From NCBI GenBank assembly GCA_031285365.1, contig JAITWP010000205.1, positions 1 through 5,036 on the forward strand: a stretch of DNA of 5,036 nt, in the 5' to 3' direction. Made by a program: the position numbers and the translations under genes. A model generated the notes under the pieces. The model was not told the origin of the DNA. It saw only the letters and a program-made list of their open reading frames with translations, and searched no databases. Below are positions 1-5,036 of the stretch, in pieces. Origin of the DNA: Azoarcus sp. GTDB lineage: Bacteria > Pseudomonadota > Gammaproteobacteria > Burkholderiales > Rhodocyclaceae. Numbering within the stretch: position 1 is the stretch's first letter; each line of letters starts with the position of its first letter.

Positions 1-566
1 CCTACGGACGCACCAAGCTGCACATCGAAGAAATGCTGCGCGATCTCTCCATTTCCGATCCGGATTGGCGCATTGCCTGTCTGCGCTATTTCAATCCGGT
101 TGGCGCGCACGAAAGCGGCTTGATCGGAGAAAAGCCGGTGGGTATTCCCAACAACCTGATGCCTTTCATCGTGCGGGTTGCGGGGGGAGAACTCATGGAG
201 CTTTCTGTGTTTGGCAACGATTATCCGACGCCGGATGGAACCGGGGTACGCGACTATATTCACGTCATGGATCTGGCAGAAGGTCATGCGGCGGCGCTTG
301 CCTGGCTTGCCGGGCATCCTGGCTGGCATGCGATCAATCTTGGAACAGGGCAGGGTTATAGCGTATTGGAAATGGTAACGGCGTTTGCCAGGGCCTGCGG
401 CCGTGAGGTGCCCTACCGGATTGAGTCCCGTCGAACGGGAGATGTGGCAACCTGTTACGCCAATCCCGAAAAGGCCCTGCGGGAGTTTGGCTGGCGGACA
501 CGGCGCGACCTTATGGAGATGTGCGCGAGCGTCTGGAAATTTCAGGAGCAGTTTCAGCCATCCTGA
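1..566 (+). CDS. galE: UDP-glucose 4-epimerase GalE, C-terminal part (5' end outside window)
   Basis: Partial gene, read in frame from base 3. About 187 residues are visible of a family that is usually about 335-340 long, so the N-terminal NAD-binding half lies off the left edge. The protein interconverts UDP-glucose and UDP-galactose in the cytoplasm through an NAD-bound 4-keto intermediate. The window opens on the SDR catalytic motif YxxxK (YGRTK, bases 3-17). GalE hallmarks follow in the usual order: RYFNPVGAH, GIPNNLMPF (substrate-contacting Asn), GNDYPTPDGTGVRDYIHV, NLGTGQGYSV and the C-terminal RRTGDVATCYANP. From memory, these match E. coli GalE nearly block for block. At the position of E. 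coli Tyr299 this protein has Cys (codon 453-455), the residue found in GalE forms that also accept UDP-GlcNAc/GalNAc. The stop is TGA at 564-566. It is followed after 46 bases by another sugar-nucleotide SDR gene on the same strand, probably in one operon. Confidence 0.96.
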   Translation, partial: YGRTKLHIEEMLRDLSISDPDWRIACLRYFNPVGAHESGLIGEKPVGIPNNLMPFIVRVAGGELMELSVFGNDYPTPDGTGVRDYIHVMDLAEGHAAALAWLAGHPGWHAINLGTGQGYSVLEMVTAFARACGREVPYRIESRRTGDVATCYANPEKALREFGWRTRRDLMEMCASVWKFQEQFQPS

Positions 567-599
567 CCGAATTATAAAATTACCGGAAGCTCCCAACAG

Positions 600-606
600 A
601 GAGGGA
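600..606 (+). promoter_or_regulatory. Shine-Dalgarno site fixing the start of the second SDR gene
   Basis: AGAGGGA lies 6 bases upstream of ATG 613. It supports that start over the far upstream in-frame ATG at 385, which would overlap the end of galE by about 180 bases. The protein read from 613 begins directly with the Rossmann strand and glycine motif (KCLVTGAKGFIG), as this family does. Confidence 0.65.
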
Positions 607-612
607 AGCACG

Positions 613-1566
613 ATGAAGTGTCTCGTTACTGGCGCGAAGGGTTTCATTGGCGCTCATCTTGTTCGCCATCTTCTTGATGCGGGACATGAGGTCAGGGCGG
701 TAGACTCTCTGGAGTCGGCAGGAAGTATTGCTCAGGCCAGACTGGAAAACGTCCGTATCGAACGAAGCGTGGTGGATCCCTCGATTTGGCAACCCGTTTG
801 TCGGGACGTGGAGGTAGTTTTTCATCTCGCCGGGCGTGTTCATCGTGGAGACAATTCTTCGCCATCTGCGCGTTCGGCTTATTTCCGGGACAATCTGGAG
901 ATGACCCGTGCCCTGGCAGAAGCTGCGTTGAAAGAGGGGGTGCGCCGCCTTGTTTTCGCCAGTACCGCAACCGTTTACGGTACGGCTTCTGTTGCGGGTG
1001 AGGCGTTTCGGGAAGATACACCCGTTGCGCCATATCCGGGAGACGTTTACGCCCAGTCCAAGCGGGCGGCGGAGGAATTTCTGCTGTCCGGCAGCACTGC
1101 CCTGGAGACGGTCGTCGTCCGTTTGCCTCTTGTCTACGGCGTGGGAGTCAAGGCAAACATGGCTATGCTCGTGCGGTTGGTACAAAGTGGATTGCCCTTG
1201 CCATTGGCTGGAATCGACAACCGCAGAAGTTTCATCAATATTCCCAATTGCGTGGATTTTTTTCTCACTACCGCCTGCCATTCTGGCGCGAGCGGGCGGA
1301 TTTTGTTGGCATCCGACCGGGAAGACGTGGCAACACCAGATTTGATACGCGCAATTGCTCGTGGATCCGGAAAATCCGCGCGGCTTTTTTCAGTGCCGGT
1401 GGGGCTTCTGAAAATGGGTTGTTCCCTGTTTGGATCGCGCCTTGAGAGACTGACCTGCAATTTCCAGATCGATCCTGCCGCCTCTTGCACCCTTCTCGAC
1501 TGGTCGCCCAAGGTCAGCTTCACTGAAGGGATTGCGCAGATGTGCGCGGGACAAGGGGAGGCGTAA
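613..1566 (+). CDS. NAD-dependent epimerase/dehydratase (extended SDR), WbpV/WreQ-like UDP-HexNAc epimerase or 4-keto reductase
   Basis: Complete 317-residue extended short-chain dehydrogenase/reductase, normal length for the family. The glycine motif TGAKGFIG is at residues 6-13 and an acidic residue for NAD ribose binding at D31. HLAGRVH is at 71-77, FASTATVYG at 115-123 (T118 at the catalytic Ser/Thr position), and YAQSK at 146-150 gives the Tyr/Lys pair. The C-terminal half (LVYGVGVKANM at 173-183, LPLPLAGIDNRRSFINI at 194-210, a late LDWSPKVSF) resembles, from memory, the group containing Pseudomonas WbpV and Rhizobium WreQ. That group acts late in UDP-N-acetylquinovosamine or related UDP-HexNAc synthesis. 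Many WbpV-like proteins have SSIKVNGE where this one has the GalE-like STATVYG, so a plain 4-epimerase role is also possible. The stop is TAA at 1564-1566, six bases before the sugar transferase gene, so the two are very likely co-transcribed. Family is secure; exact substrate is inference. Confidence 0.88.
   Translation: MKCLVTGAKGFIGAHLVRHLLDAGHEVRAVDSLESAGSIAQARLENVRIERSVVDPSIWQPVCRDVEVVFHLAGRVHRGDNSSPSARSAYFRDNLEMTRALAEAALKEGVRRLVFASTATVYGTASVAGEAFREDTPVAPYPGDVYAQSKRAAEEFLLSGSTALETVVVRLPLVYGVGVKANMAMLVRLVQSGLPLPLAGIDNRRSFINIPNCVDFFLTTACHSGASGRILLASDREDVATPDLIRAIARGSGKSARLFSVPVGLLKMGCSLFGSRLERLTCNFQIDPAASCTLLDWSPKVSFTEGIAQMCAGQGEA
1555..1561 (+). promoter_or_regulatory. Shine-Dalgarno site of the sugar transferase gene, inside the preceding gene
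   Basis: GGGGAGG sits in the last codons of the upstream SDR gene, 11 bases before ATG 1573. It is strong and slightly far from the start. Its position within the previous coding region supports translation from one shared mRNA. Confidence 0.6.
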
Positions 1567-1572
1567 TTCGTC

Positions 1573-2127
1573 ATGCGGCGCTTTTTCGATCTCGTTTTTT
1601 CCGCAGCGGGTTTGATCCTGGGTAGCCCGTTTTTTCTTCTTCTGTGGATCGTGGGGTTTTTCATGATCGGCTCGCCCCTGTTCCGACAGACGCGGGTGGG
1701 TCGTCACCAAAAACCCTTTGTGCTGGTGAAGTTCCGCACGATGAAACCGGGTACGCCCTCGGTAGCTTCGCACTTGGTTGATGGGGCCGCGATTACCCGG
1801 TGGGGACGCTTTTTGCGCCGAACGAAGCTCGACGAATTACCGCAGTTGTGGAATGTGCTGAAAGGCGAAATGAGTCTGGTCGGGCCGCGTCCCTGTCTTT
1901 TCAATCAGGAAGAGCTCATCCAGGAGCGCGCACAAAGAGGCGTGTACGAGGCACGGCCGGGCATTACCGGGCTGGCACAGATAAAAGGAATCGACATGTC
2001 AGTTCCCGCATTGCTGGCGGAAACAGATGCGGTCATGCTGGGCAATCTTCGGCTGTCGGATTATTTTCGCTATATTTTTCTTACGGTAGCGGGGCTGGGG
2101 CGGGGGGATCGAGCGCCTTCCGGATGA
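1573..2127 (+). CDS. Initiating sugar transferase, small monotopic phosphoglycosyl transferase (PglC/WreU type)
   Basis: Complete 184-residue bacterial sugar transferase, close to the minimal PglC-like size and lacking the long N-terminal membrane and CoA-binding-like regions of WbaP/WcaJ. It is predicted to transfer a sugar 1-phosphate from a UDP-sugar to undecaprenyl phosphate at the inner-membrane cytoplasmic face, starting a repeat unit. A hydrophobic segment spans about residues 5-33 and contains Ser-Pro (18-19), like the helix-breaking Ser-Pro of the PglC re-entrant membrane helix. Then come FRQTRVGR (37-44), KFRTM (53-57), the catalytic Asp-Glu pair D87-E88 in KLDELPQLWNVLKG, SLVGPRP (101-107) and RPGITGLAQ (128-136). 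The tail YFRYIFLTVAGLGRGDR looks like a natural family end. From memory this resembles the subgroup paired with WbpV/WreQ-like SDRs, for which QuiNAc-1-P transfer has been reported in Rhizobium. The sugar here is not proven. The stop TGA is 12 bases from the stop of the opposing gene. Confidence 0.93.
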   Translation: MRRFFDLVFSAAGLILGSPFFLLLWIVGFFMIGSPLFRQTRVGRHQKPFVLVKFRTMKPGTPSVASHLVDGAAITRWGRFLRRTKLDELPQLWNVLKGEMSLVGPRPCLFNQEELIQERAQRGVYEARPGITGLAQIKGIDMSVPALLAETDAVMLGNLRLSDYFRYIFLTVAGLGRGDRAPSG

Positions 2128-2139
2128 TAAGATAAAAAG
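2128..2139. other. 12-base convergent intergenic junction
   Basis: The plus-strand stop (TGA 2125-2127) and minus-strand stop (TAG, 2142-2140) face each other across 12 A-rich bases. No convincing intrinsic terminator is present for either direction. On the minus strand a short T-rich tract follows the stop, but without a good hairpin before it. Base composition falls from the left to the right side at about this point. Confidence 0.7.
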
Positions 2140-3240
2140 CTAGGCGCCATCAAAACGAGCTTCCCACGAATTTTCTAGCGCGAATGTGCGAGCATATTCT
2201 ATGTTTCTGCAAAATTGAAATGAAGCCTCTGCCAATTCAGCAGAATCGGAAATCGACTGGCTAATAAAGACGCCTGGAATATTTGAGCGGAAGCGCATTT
2301 CGCCAAAGCCGGTAGATAACACAGGCAAAGCAAGTGCTGAGTATTCATAATACTTGATAGGATCAACCGAGTCAGTGAGCTTGTTTGTTTTGAAAGGAAT
2401 CAATCCTACATCGAAATTTATCATTGCCTTTAGAGCTTCGTGATGATTACAGGCTGGTAATAATATAATGTTGCTTGGTAATTTTCTTATCGGTTTCTCA
2501 AAAACCGGGCCAATCAAACGAATTTCATCCTTTGGCCGGGCTTGCGCCAACGCATATACCCAATCCCAGTCGAACCAGGCAGCGATTGTACCCACATAAC
2601 CCAAAATTCTTTTTTCTGATGATCTTGGCGGTATTTCTGCTGCAAGCGGCGGCAGTACCGTTGTATCCAGTCCGTTACGTACCAGGCGCACATCATTGCA
2701 GTGACGACTCCAGCGCTTCTGGATTTCGGTACTCGATGCCCAGACGGTATCGACCCGTTGAGCAATCAACCTTTCTCGCCGTGCCATGGCAAGACGGGAA
2801 AGACCGGAGTAAAAAGCTGGAAAATCATCCATCGCATCGTAGAGCGTGGGGCAATGACGAAAACGCTTGAGTAAAGTGAGCGCCAGGATTGACGGTTTAC
2901 CGACGGCAAGCAAGGTTTTGGAGTCCCTCACAAAATCGCCGGTTGCAGCATGGGTATGCCGCCACAATCGCCTATTCACCCAACCTGAACCAGGAAGGGG
3001 TTCAATAGGAAGTCCACCCGGGTTCAGGACTGTGAGCCAGGATGGTATTTCGGCGGATAAGCTTGATGTAGGTGGTACCCTTAAGCGTCTGAGGTCTTTC
3101 AACTGAAGAAAGCGCGTAGGATAAGGTTCGACCCATAAAACAGGCCCGCCAGTGCGGTTGTGAAACCATTGAACGAATTTATGGGGTCGCTGTGCAAAGC
3201 TTCCCCAAGGTACTGGTGCCAGGTAAATGAGGCGCGTCAA
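2140..3240 (-). CDS. GT-B glycosyltransferase (GT4-like, TuaH-like layout), TTG start
   Basis: Complete 366-residue glycosyltransferase, predicted to add a sugar from a nucleotide-sugar donor to a lipid-linked repeat unit in the cytoplasm. No signal peptide is visible. The N-terminal acceptor domain starts at once with LIYLAPVPW, then QRPH (17-20) and WVEPYP (36-41), as in other full-length members, which supports the TTG start at 3240-3238. YDAMDDFPAF is at 134-143 and RNGLD at 188-192. The donor-binding domain has LGYVGTIAAWFDWD (213-226), RLIGPV (241-246), GLIPFK (279-284) and DPIKYYEYSALALPVLST (293-310). E299 occupies the usual donor-binding glutamate position. The end, ENSWEARFDGA, is a few residues shorter than the tail of the related gene at 4341-5036. 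It overlaps wecB by four bases, so translation is probably coupled. Donor and acceptor cannot be told from sequence alone. Confidence 0.87.
   Translation of the reverse strand: MTRLIYLAPVPWGSFAQRPHKFVQWFHNRTGGPVLWVEPYPTRFLQLKDLRRLRVPPTSSLSAEIPSWLTVLNPGGLPIEPLPGSGWVNRRLWRHTHAATGDFVRDSKTLLAVGKPSILALTLLKRFRHCPTLYDAMDDFPAFYSGLSRLAMARRERLIAQRVDTVWASSTEIQKRWSRHCNDVRLVRNGLDTTVLPPLAAEIPPRSSEKRILGYVGTIAAWFDWDWVYALAQARPKDEIRLIGPVFEKPIRKLPSNIILLPACNHHEALKAMINFDVGLIPFKTNKLTDSVDPIKYYEYSALALPVLSTGFGEMRFRSNIPGVFISQSISDSAELAEASFQFCRNIEYARTFALENSWEARFDGA
3237..3240 (-). other. TTGA stop/start overlap between wecB and the downstream glycosyltransferase
   Basis: Read on the minus strand, TTGA holds the TTG start of the glycosyltransferase (3240-3238) and the TGA stop of wecB (3239-3237). 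No good Shine-Dalgarno sequence is visible just upstream (minus-strand ACGCGAGTATTTTGC). Reinitiation by ribosomes finishing wecB is therefore the likely way this gene is translated. Confidence 0.75.
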
Positions 3241-4334
3241 GCAAAATACTCGCGTAATGTTTTCGTAATTCGTTCGGCGGCATGACCATCACCATATGGG
3301 GATACGCCACGCGCCATGGCGCGATAGGCGGACTCATCATTAAGCAGCCGTTGTGCTTCTTCGACGATGCGATCATTGTTCGATCCCACCAGTTTCACAA
3401 CACCCTGTTCAACAGCTTCCGGTCGTTCAGTTTCATCACGTAAAACAAGCACCGGTTTTCCGAGGGCAGGTGCTTCTTCCTGTACACCTCCAGAGTCGGT
3501 CAGAATGATATGAGCATGCTTCATCGCAGCAATGAAAGGTGCATAGTCCAGAGGGGAGCAAAGCACAAAGTTCGGCAGATCCTTCAAAAACTCATGAGCT
3601 ACATTCGTGATATTCGGGTTTGGGTGTACTGGGTAGAGAAATTGAACATCTGGATTATTTTCAGCCAACGTACACAAGGCACGGCAAATGCTACGAAACG
3701 GTTTTCCGAAATTTTCCCTGCGATGCGAAGTGATCAGCACCAGGCGTTTATCGAAATCCAGATCAATGCCAAGTTTTAGATCCCTGGAGGCGCTCATCAA
3801 CAGGGCGTCTATCACCGTGTTACCCGTGACTACTATTGCAGAGTTGGTGACACCCTCTTTCAGAAGATTCTGCCGGGAACTCTCGGTGGGGGCAAAGTGC
3901 CAGCGCGCCAATTTGCCGACGATGACACGATTGGCTTCCTCGGGGAAAGGGTTTTGCATGTCCCACGTGCGCAATCCCGCCTCAACATGCCCAACGGGAG
4001 TGCGGTGGTAGAAACATGCCAGCGCAACAGCCATTACCGTGGTTGTATCGCCCTGCACGAGCACTATGTCTGGGCGTTCCGCTTGTAAAACATCTTCCAG
4101 ATCGAGCAATAAACGCGCGGTCAAGGTCGTGAGCATCTGGTTGGGGCGCATGATATTCAAGTCAATGTCGGGTTCGATCCCAAAAAAGTTCATGACCTGA
4201 TCCAGCATTTGGCGGTGTTGTGCCGTGGCTAAAACTCGTACGTCTGTCCAGGTTTCGTTTTTCAAGGCCAGGATGACTGGTGCCATTTTTATGGCCTCAG
4301 GGCGCGTGCCTATGACGCAGAGGATTCTTTTCAT
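3237..4334 (-). CDS. wecB: Non-hydrolysing UDP-N-acetylglucosamine 2-epimerase
   Basis: Complete 365-residue enzyme of normal family length that interconverts UDP-GlcNAc and UDP-ManNAc in the cytoplasm, feeding ManNAc or ManNAcA into surface glycans. It opens with the hallmark IGTRPEAIKMAPV (residues 8-20, with R11 and K16). AQHRQMLDQ is at 38-46 and QGDTTT at 94-99 (D96). HVEAGLRT is at 116-123 (E118), FPEEANR at 130-136 (E132), TSHRREN at 202-208 (H204), and TDSGGVQEEA at 279-288. The Asp, two Glu and His known to be essential in E. coli WecB are all present, so the enzyme should be active. ATG 4334-4332 has GGAAGA (4350-4345) ten bases upstream. It lies 6 bases after one glycosyltransferase gene and overlaps the next by 4 bases, so all three minus-strand genes form one transcription unit. 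No UDP-ManNAc dehydrogenase (wecC) is in the window. The name wecB reflects enzyme type, not membership of an enterobacterial common antigen locus. Confidence 0.96.
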   Translation of the reverse strand: MKRILCVIGTRPEAIKMAPVILALKNETWTDVRVLATAQHRQMLDQVMNFFGIEPDIDLNIMRPNQMLTTLTARLLLDLEDVLQAERPDIVLVQGDTTTVMAVALACFYHRTPVGHVEAGLRTWDMQNPFPEEANRVIVGKLARWHFAPTESSRQNLLKEGVTNSAIVVTGNTVIDALLMSASRDLKLGIDLDFDKRLVLITSHRRENFGKPFRSICRALCTLAENNPDVQFLYPVHPNPNITNVAHEFLKDLPNFVLCSPLDYAPFIAAMKHAHIILTDSGGVQEEAPALGKPVLVLRDETERPEAVEQGVVKLVGSNNDRIVEEAQRLLNDESAYRAMARGVSPYGDGHAAERITKTLREYFA

Positions 4335-4340
4335 GGAATT

Positions 4341-5036
4341 TCAGTCTTCCAGTGCTGACAAGTAAGCCGACGCACGAACGTTCCAACTGTTTGCATCTGC
4401 AAGTTCTCGCAATTTCATGCAATAACTTTCATCACCACAAGCTGCGAAGGCGTTATTGATTGCCTCAGTGAGTTCTATTGCGTCGCCGCCCGCAAAAACT
4501 TCCGGAAAGGCAACGCATTCACTCATGTCGGCAGTAGCAACAACTGGTTTTTCAAGCGCAAAATATTCGAACAATTTCAGTGGCGATGTTGTACGCGCAA
4601 TATCGCCAGGGCGAAATGGAATGTAGCACACGTCAAACAAGCGTGCATAGGCTGGCAAAACCGCATAGTCAACCGCGCCAGTATAAATAACATTATTGCG
4701 TTGCGGTAGCTTAGGCACACAGTCATTGTAATCCGGTCCGATAAATACGAATCCTACATCTGGCATTAAAGCAGACACCTGCTCAATGACTTCGTACCAT
4801 AGCCATGGTGCAATGGCTCCAAAATAGCCAACGATACGTTGATACTGCATCTTGAAATTGCACAATAATTCGGGATGAACTGGCAAAGATAGTGCATTTT
4901 GATAATGCTGAACATCGACACCGTTCGGAATGAGAGCACAATGTTTCGCCTTGCTGTGAGCTAATGCTTCTTCATGAAGTATAGTTGCCGATGAAACAAT
5001 GATGTCAGCACTATCAAATGCGACCTGTTTCATCTG
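4341..5036 (-). CDS. GT4-like glycosyltransferase, C-terminal part (5' end outside window)
   Basis: Partial gene. The reading frame is open to the right edge, and the ATG at 5033-5031 is probably internal, because such enzymes usually have roughly 350-400 residues and only about 230 are visible. Numbering from that Met, the first visible stretch (SADIIVSSATILHEEAL, 8-24) is the linker helix that normally ends the N-terminal domain. PNGVD (36-40) follows. The donor-binding Rossmann domain has VGYFGAIAPWLWYE (68-81), FIGPD (97-101), CYIPFR (136-141) and SPLKLFEYFALEKPVVAT (150-167), with E156 at the nucleotide-sugar-binding Glu position. The end, NSWNVRASAYLSALED, is a typical family tail. Its C-terminal domain clearly resembles that of the glycosyltransferase at 2140-3240. 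It is predicted to be a cytoplasmic sugar transferase in repeat-unit assembly, and its six-base gap to wecB implies one operon. Sugar specificity is unknown. Codon and base use look more AT-rich than in the left block. Confidence 0.85.
   Translation of the reverse strand, partial: QMKQVAFDSADIIVSSATILHEEALAHSKAKHCALIPNGVDVQHYQNALSLPVHPELLCNFKMQYQRIVGYFGAIAPWLWYEVIEQVSALMPDVGFVFIGPDYNDCVPKLPQRNNVIYTGAVDYAVLPAYARLFDVCYIPFRPGDIARTTSPLKLFEYFALEKPVVATADMSECVAFPEVFAGGDAIELTEAINNAFAACGDESYCMKLRELADANSWNVRASAYLSALED
4345..4350 (-). promoter_or_regulatory. Shine-Dalgarno site of wecB
   Basis: GGAAGA on the minus strand lies 10 bases before ATG 4334-4332, inside the last codons of the upstream glycosyltransferase gene. 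Match and spacing are moderate. It agrees with the homology-supported start. Confidence 0.5.

Noticed and set aside
571..580. AT-rich stretch (ATTATAAAAT) between galE and the second SDR gene as a -10 promoter element
   Set aside because: The bases 17 upstream (GTTTCA) are a poor -35 match, and one AT-rich patch in a short gap between co-directional genes is weak evidence.
385..612. In-frame extension of the second SDR gene to an upstream ATG at 385
   Set aside because: It would overlap galE by about 180 bases, adds 76 residues with no family resemblance, and ignores the Shine-Dalgarno site before ATG 613, where the Rossmann motif begins.
580..1281. Long minus-strand open frame opposite the second SDR gene
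   Set aside because: It lies antisense to a well-supported SDR gene and its translation is low-complexity and Arg/Ser-rich with no recognisable motif. It is a shadow frame.
1134..1773. Overlapping minus-strand open frames across the end of the SDR gene and the start of the sugar transferase gene
   Set aside because: Both sense genes have full catalytic motifs, and the antisense translations are basic and motif-free.
2113..2147. Inverted repeat GCGCCT/AGGCGC around the convergent stops as a shared terminator
   Set aside because: The stem is only 6 base pairs with a loop of about 23 bases, and no T-run follows it on the plus strand. On the minus strand the T-rich tract falls inside the loop, not after the stem.
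2475..2870. Plus-strand open frame opposite the first minus-strand glycosyltransferase, and similar frames at 2867-3106 and 3510-4088
   Set aside because: They are opposite clear glycosyltransferase and wecB coding sequence, have no ribosome site that stands out and no recognisable domain.

Overview
This window is part of a surface-polysaccharide (O-antigen, capsule or exopolysaccharide) gene cluster, almost certainly from a Gram-negative proteobacterium. The evidence is the gene content: a GalE-type epimerase, a WbpV/WreQ-like SDR, a small phosphoglycosyl transferase, a WecB-type epimerase and two GT-B glycosyltransferases. The left part is fairly GC-rich (hand-counted lines of 58 to 68 %) and the right part more mixed (hand-counted lines of about 35 to 62 %). 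Species cannot be read from the sequence. An Acidithiobacillus-like or other beta/gammaproteobacterial host of moderately high GC is only a guess.

Layout: all of the DNA is coding except short gaps. Left block, plus strand (1-2127): the 3' part of galE, a 46-base gap, a 317-residue NAD-dependent epimerase/reductase, a 6-base gap, and a 184-residue initiating sugar-phosphate transferase. Right block, minus strand, in transcription order from the right edge (5036 down to 2140): the C-terminal part of a GT4-like glycosyltransferase, a 6-base gap, a complete wecB-type UDP-GlcNAc 2-epimerase, a 4-base stop/start overlap (TTGA), and a complete second glycosyltransferase starting with TTG. The blocks converge tail to tail with only 12 bases between stop codons. 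Base composition changes at about that point.

How the genes fit together: GalE supplies UDP-Gal and, judging from a Cys at the substrate gatekeeper position, probably UDP-GalNAc. The SDR probably finishes a UDP-linked (deoxy)HexNAc sugar. The small transferase would load that sugar phosphate onto undecaprenyl phosphate in the inner membrane to start a repeat unit. WecB makes UDP-ManNAc, and the two glycosyltransferases add further sugars on the cytoplasmic face. Flippase, polymerase and remaining glycosyltransferase genes are not in the window.

I found no tRNA, rRNA, mobile element, CRISPR array or convincing terminator, and nothing that looks like a wholly new system. The points most worth checking are the GalE gatekeeper residue, the predicted first sugar of the repeat unit, and the composition break at the convergent junction.
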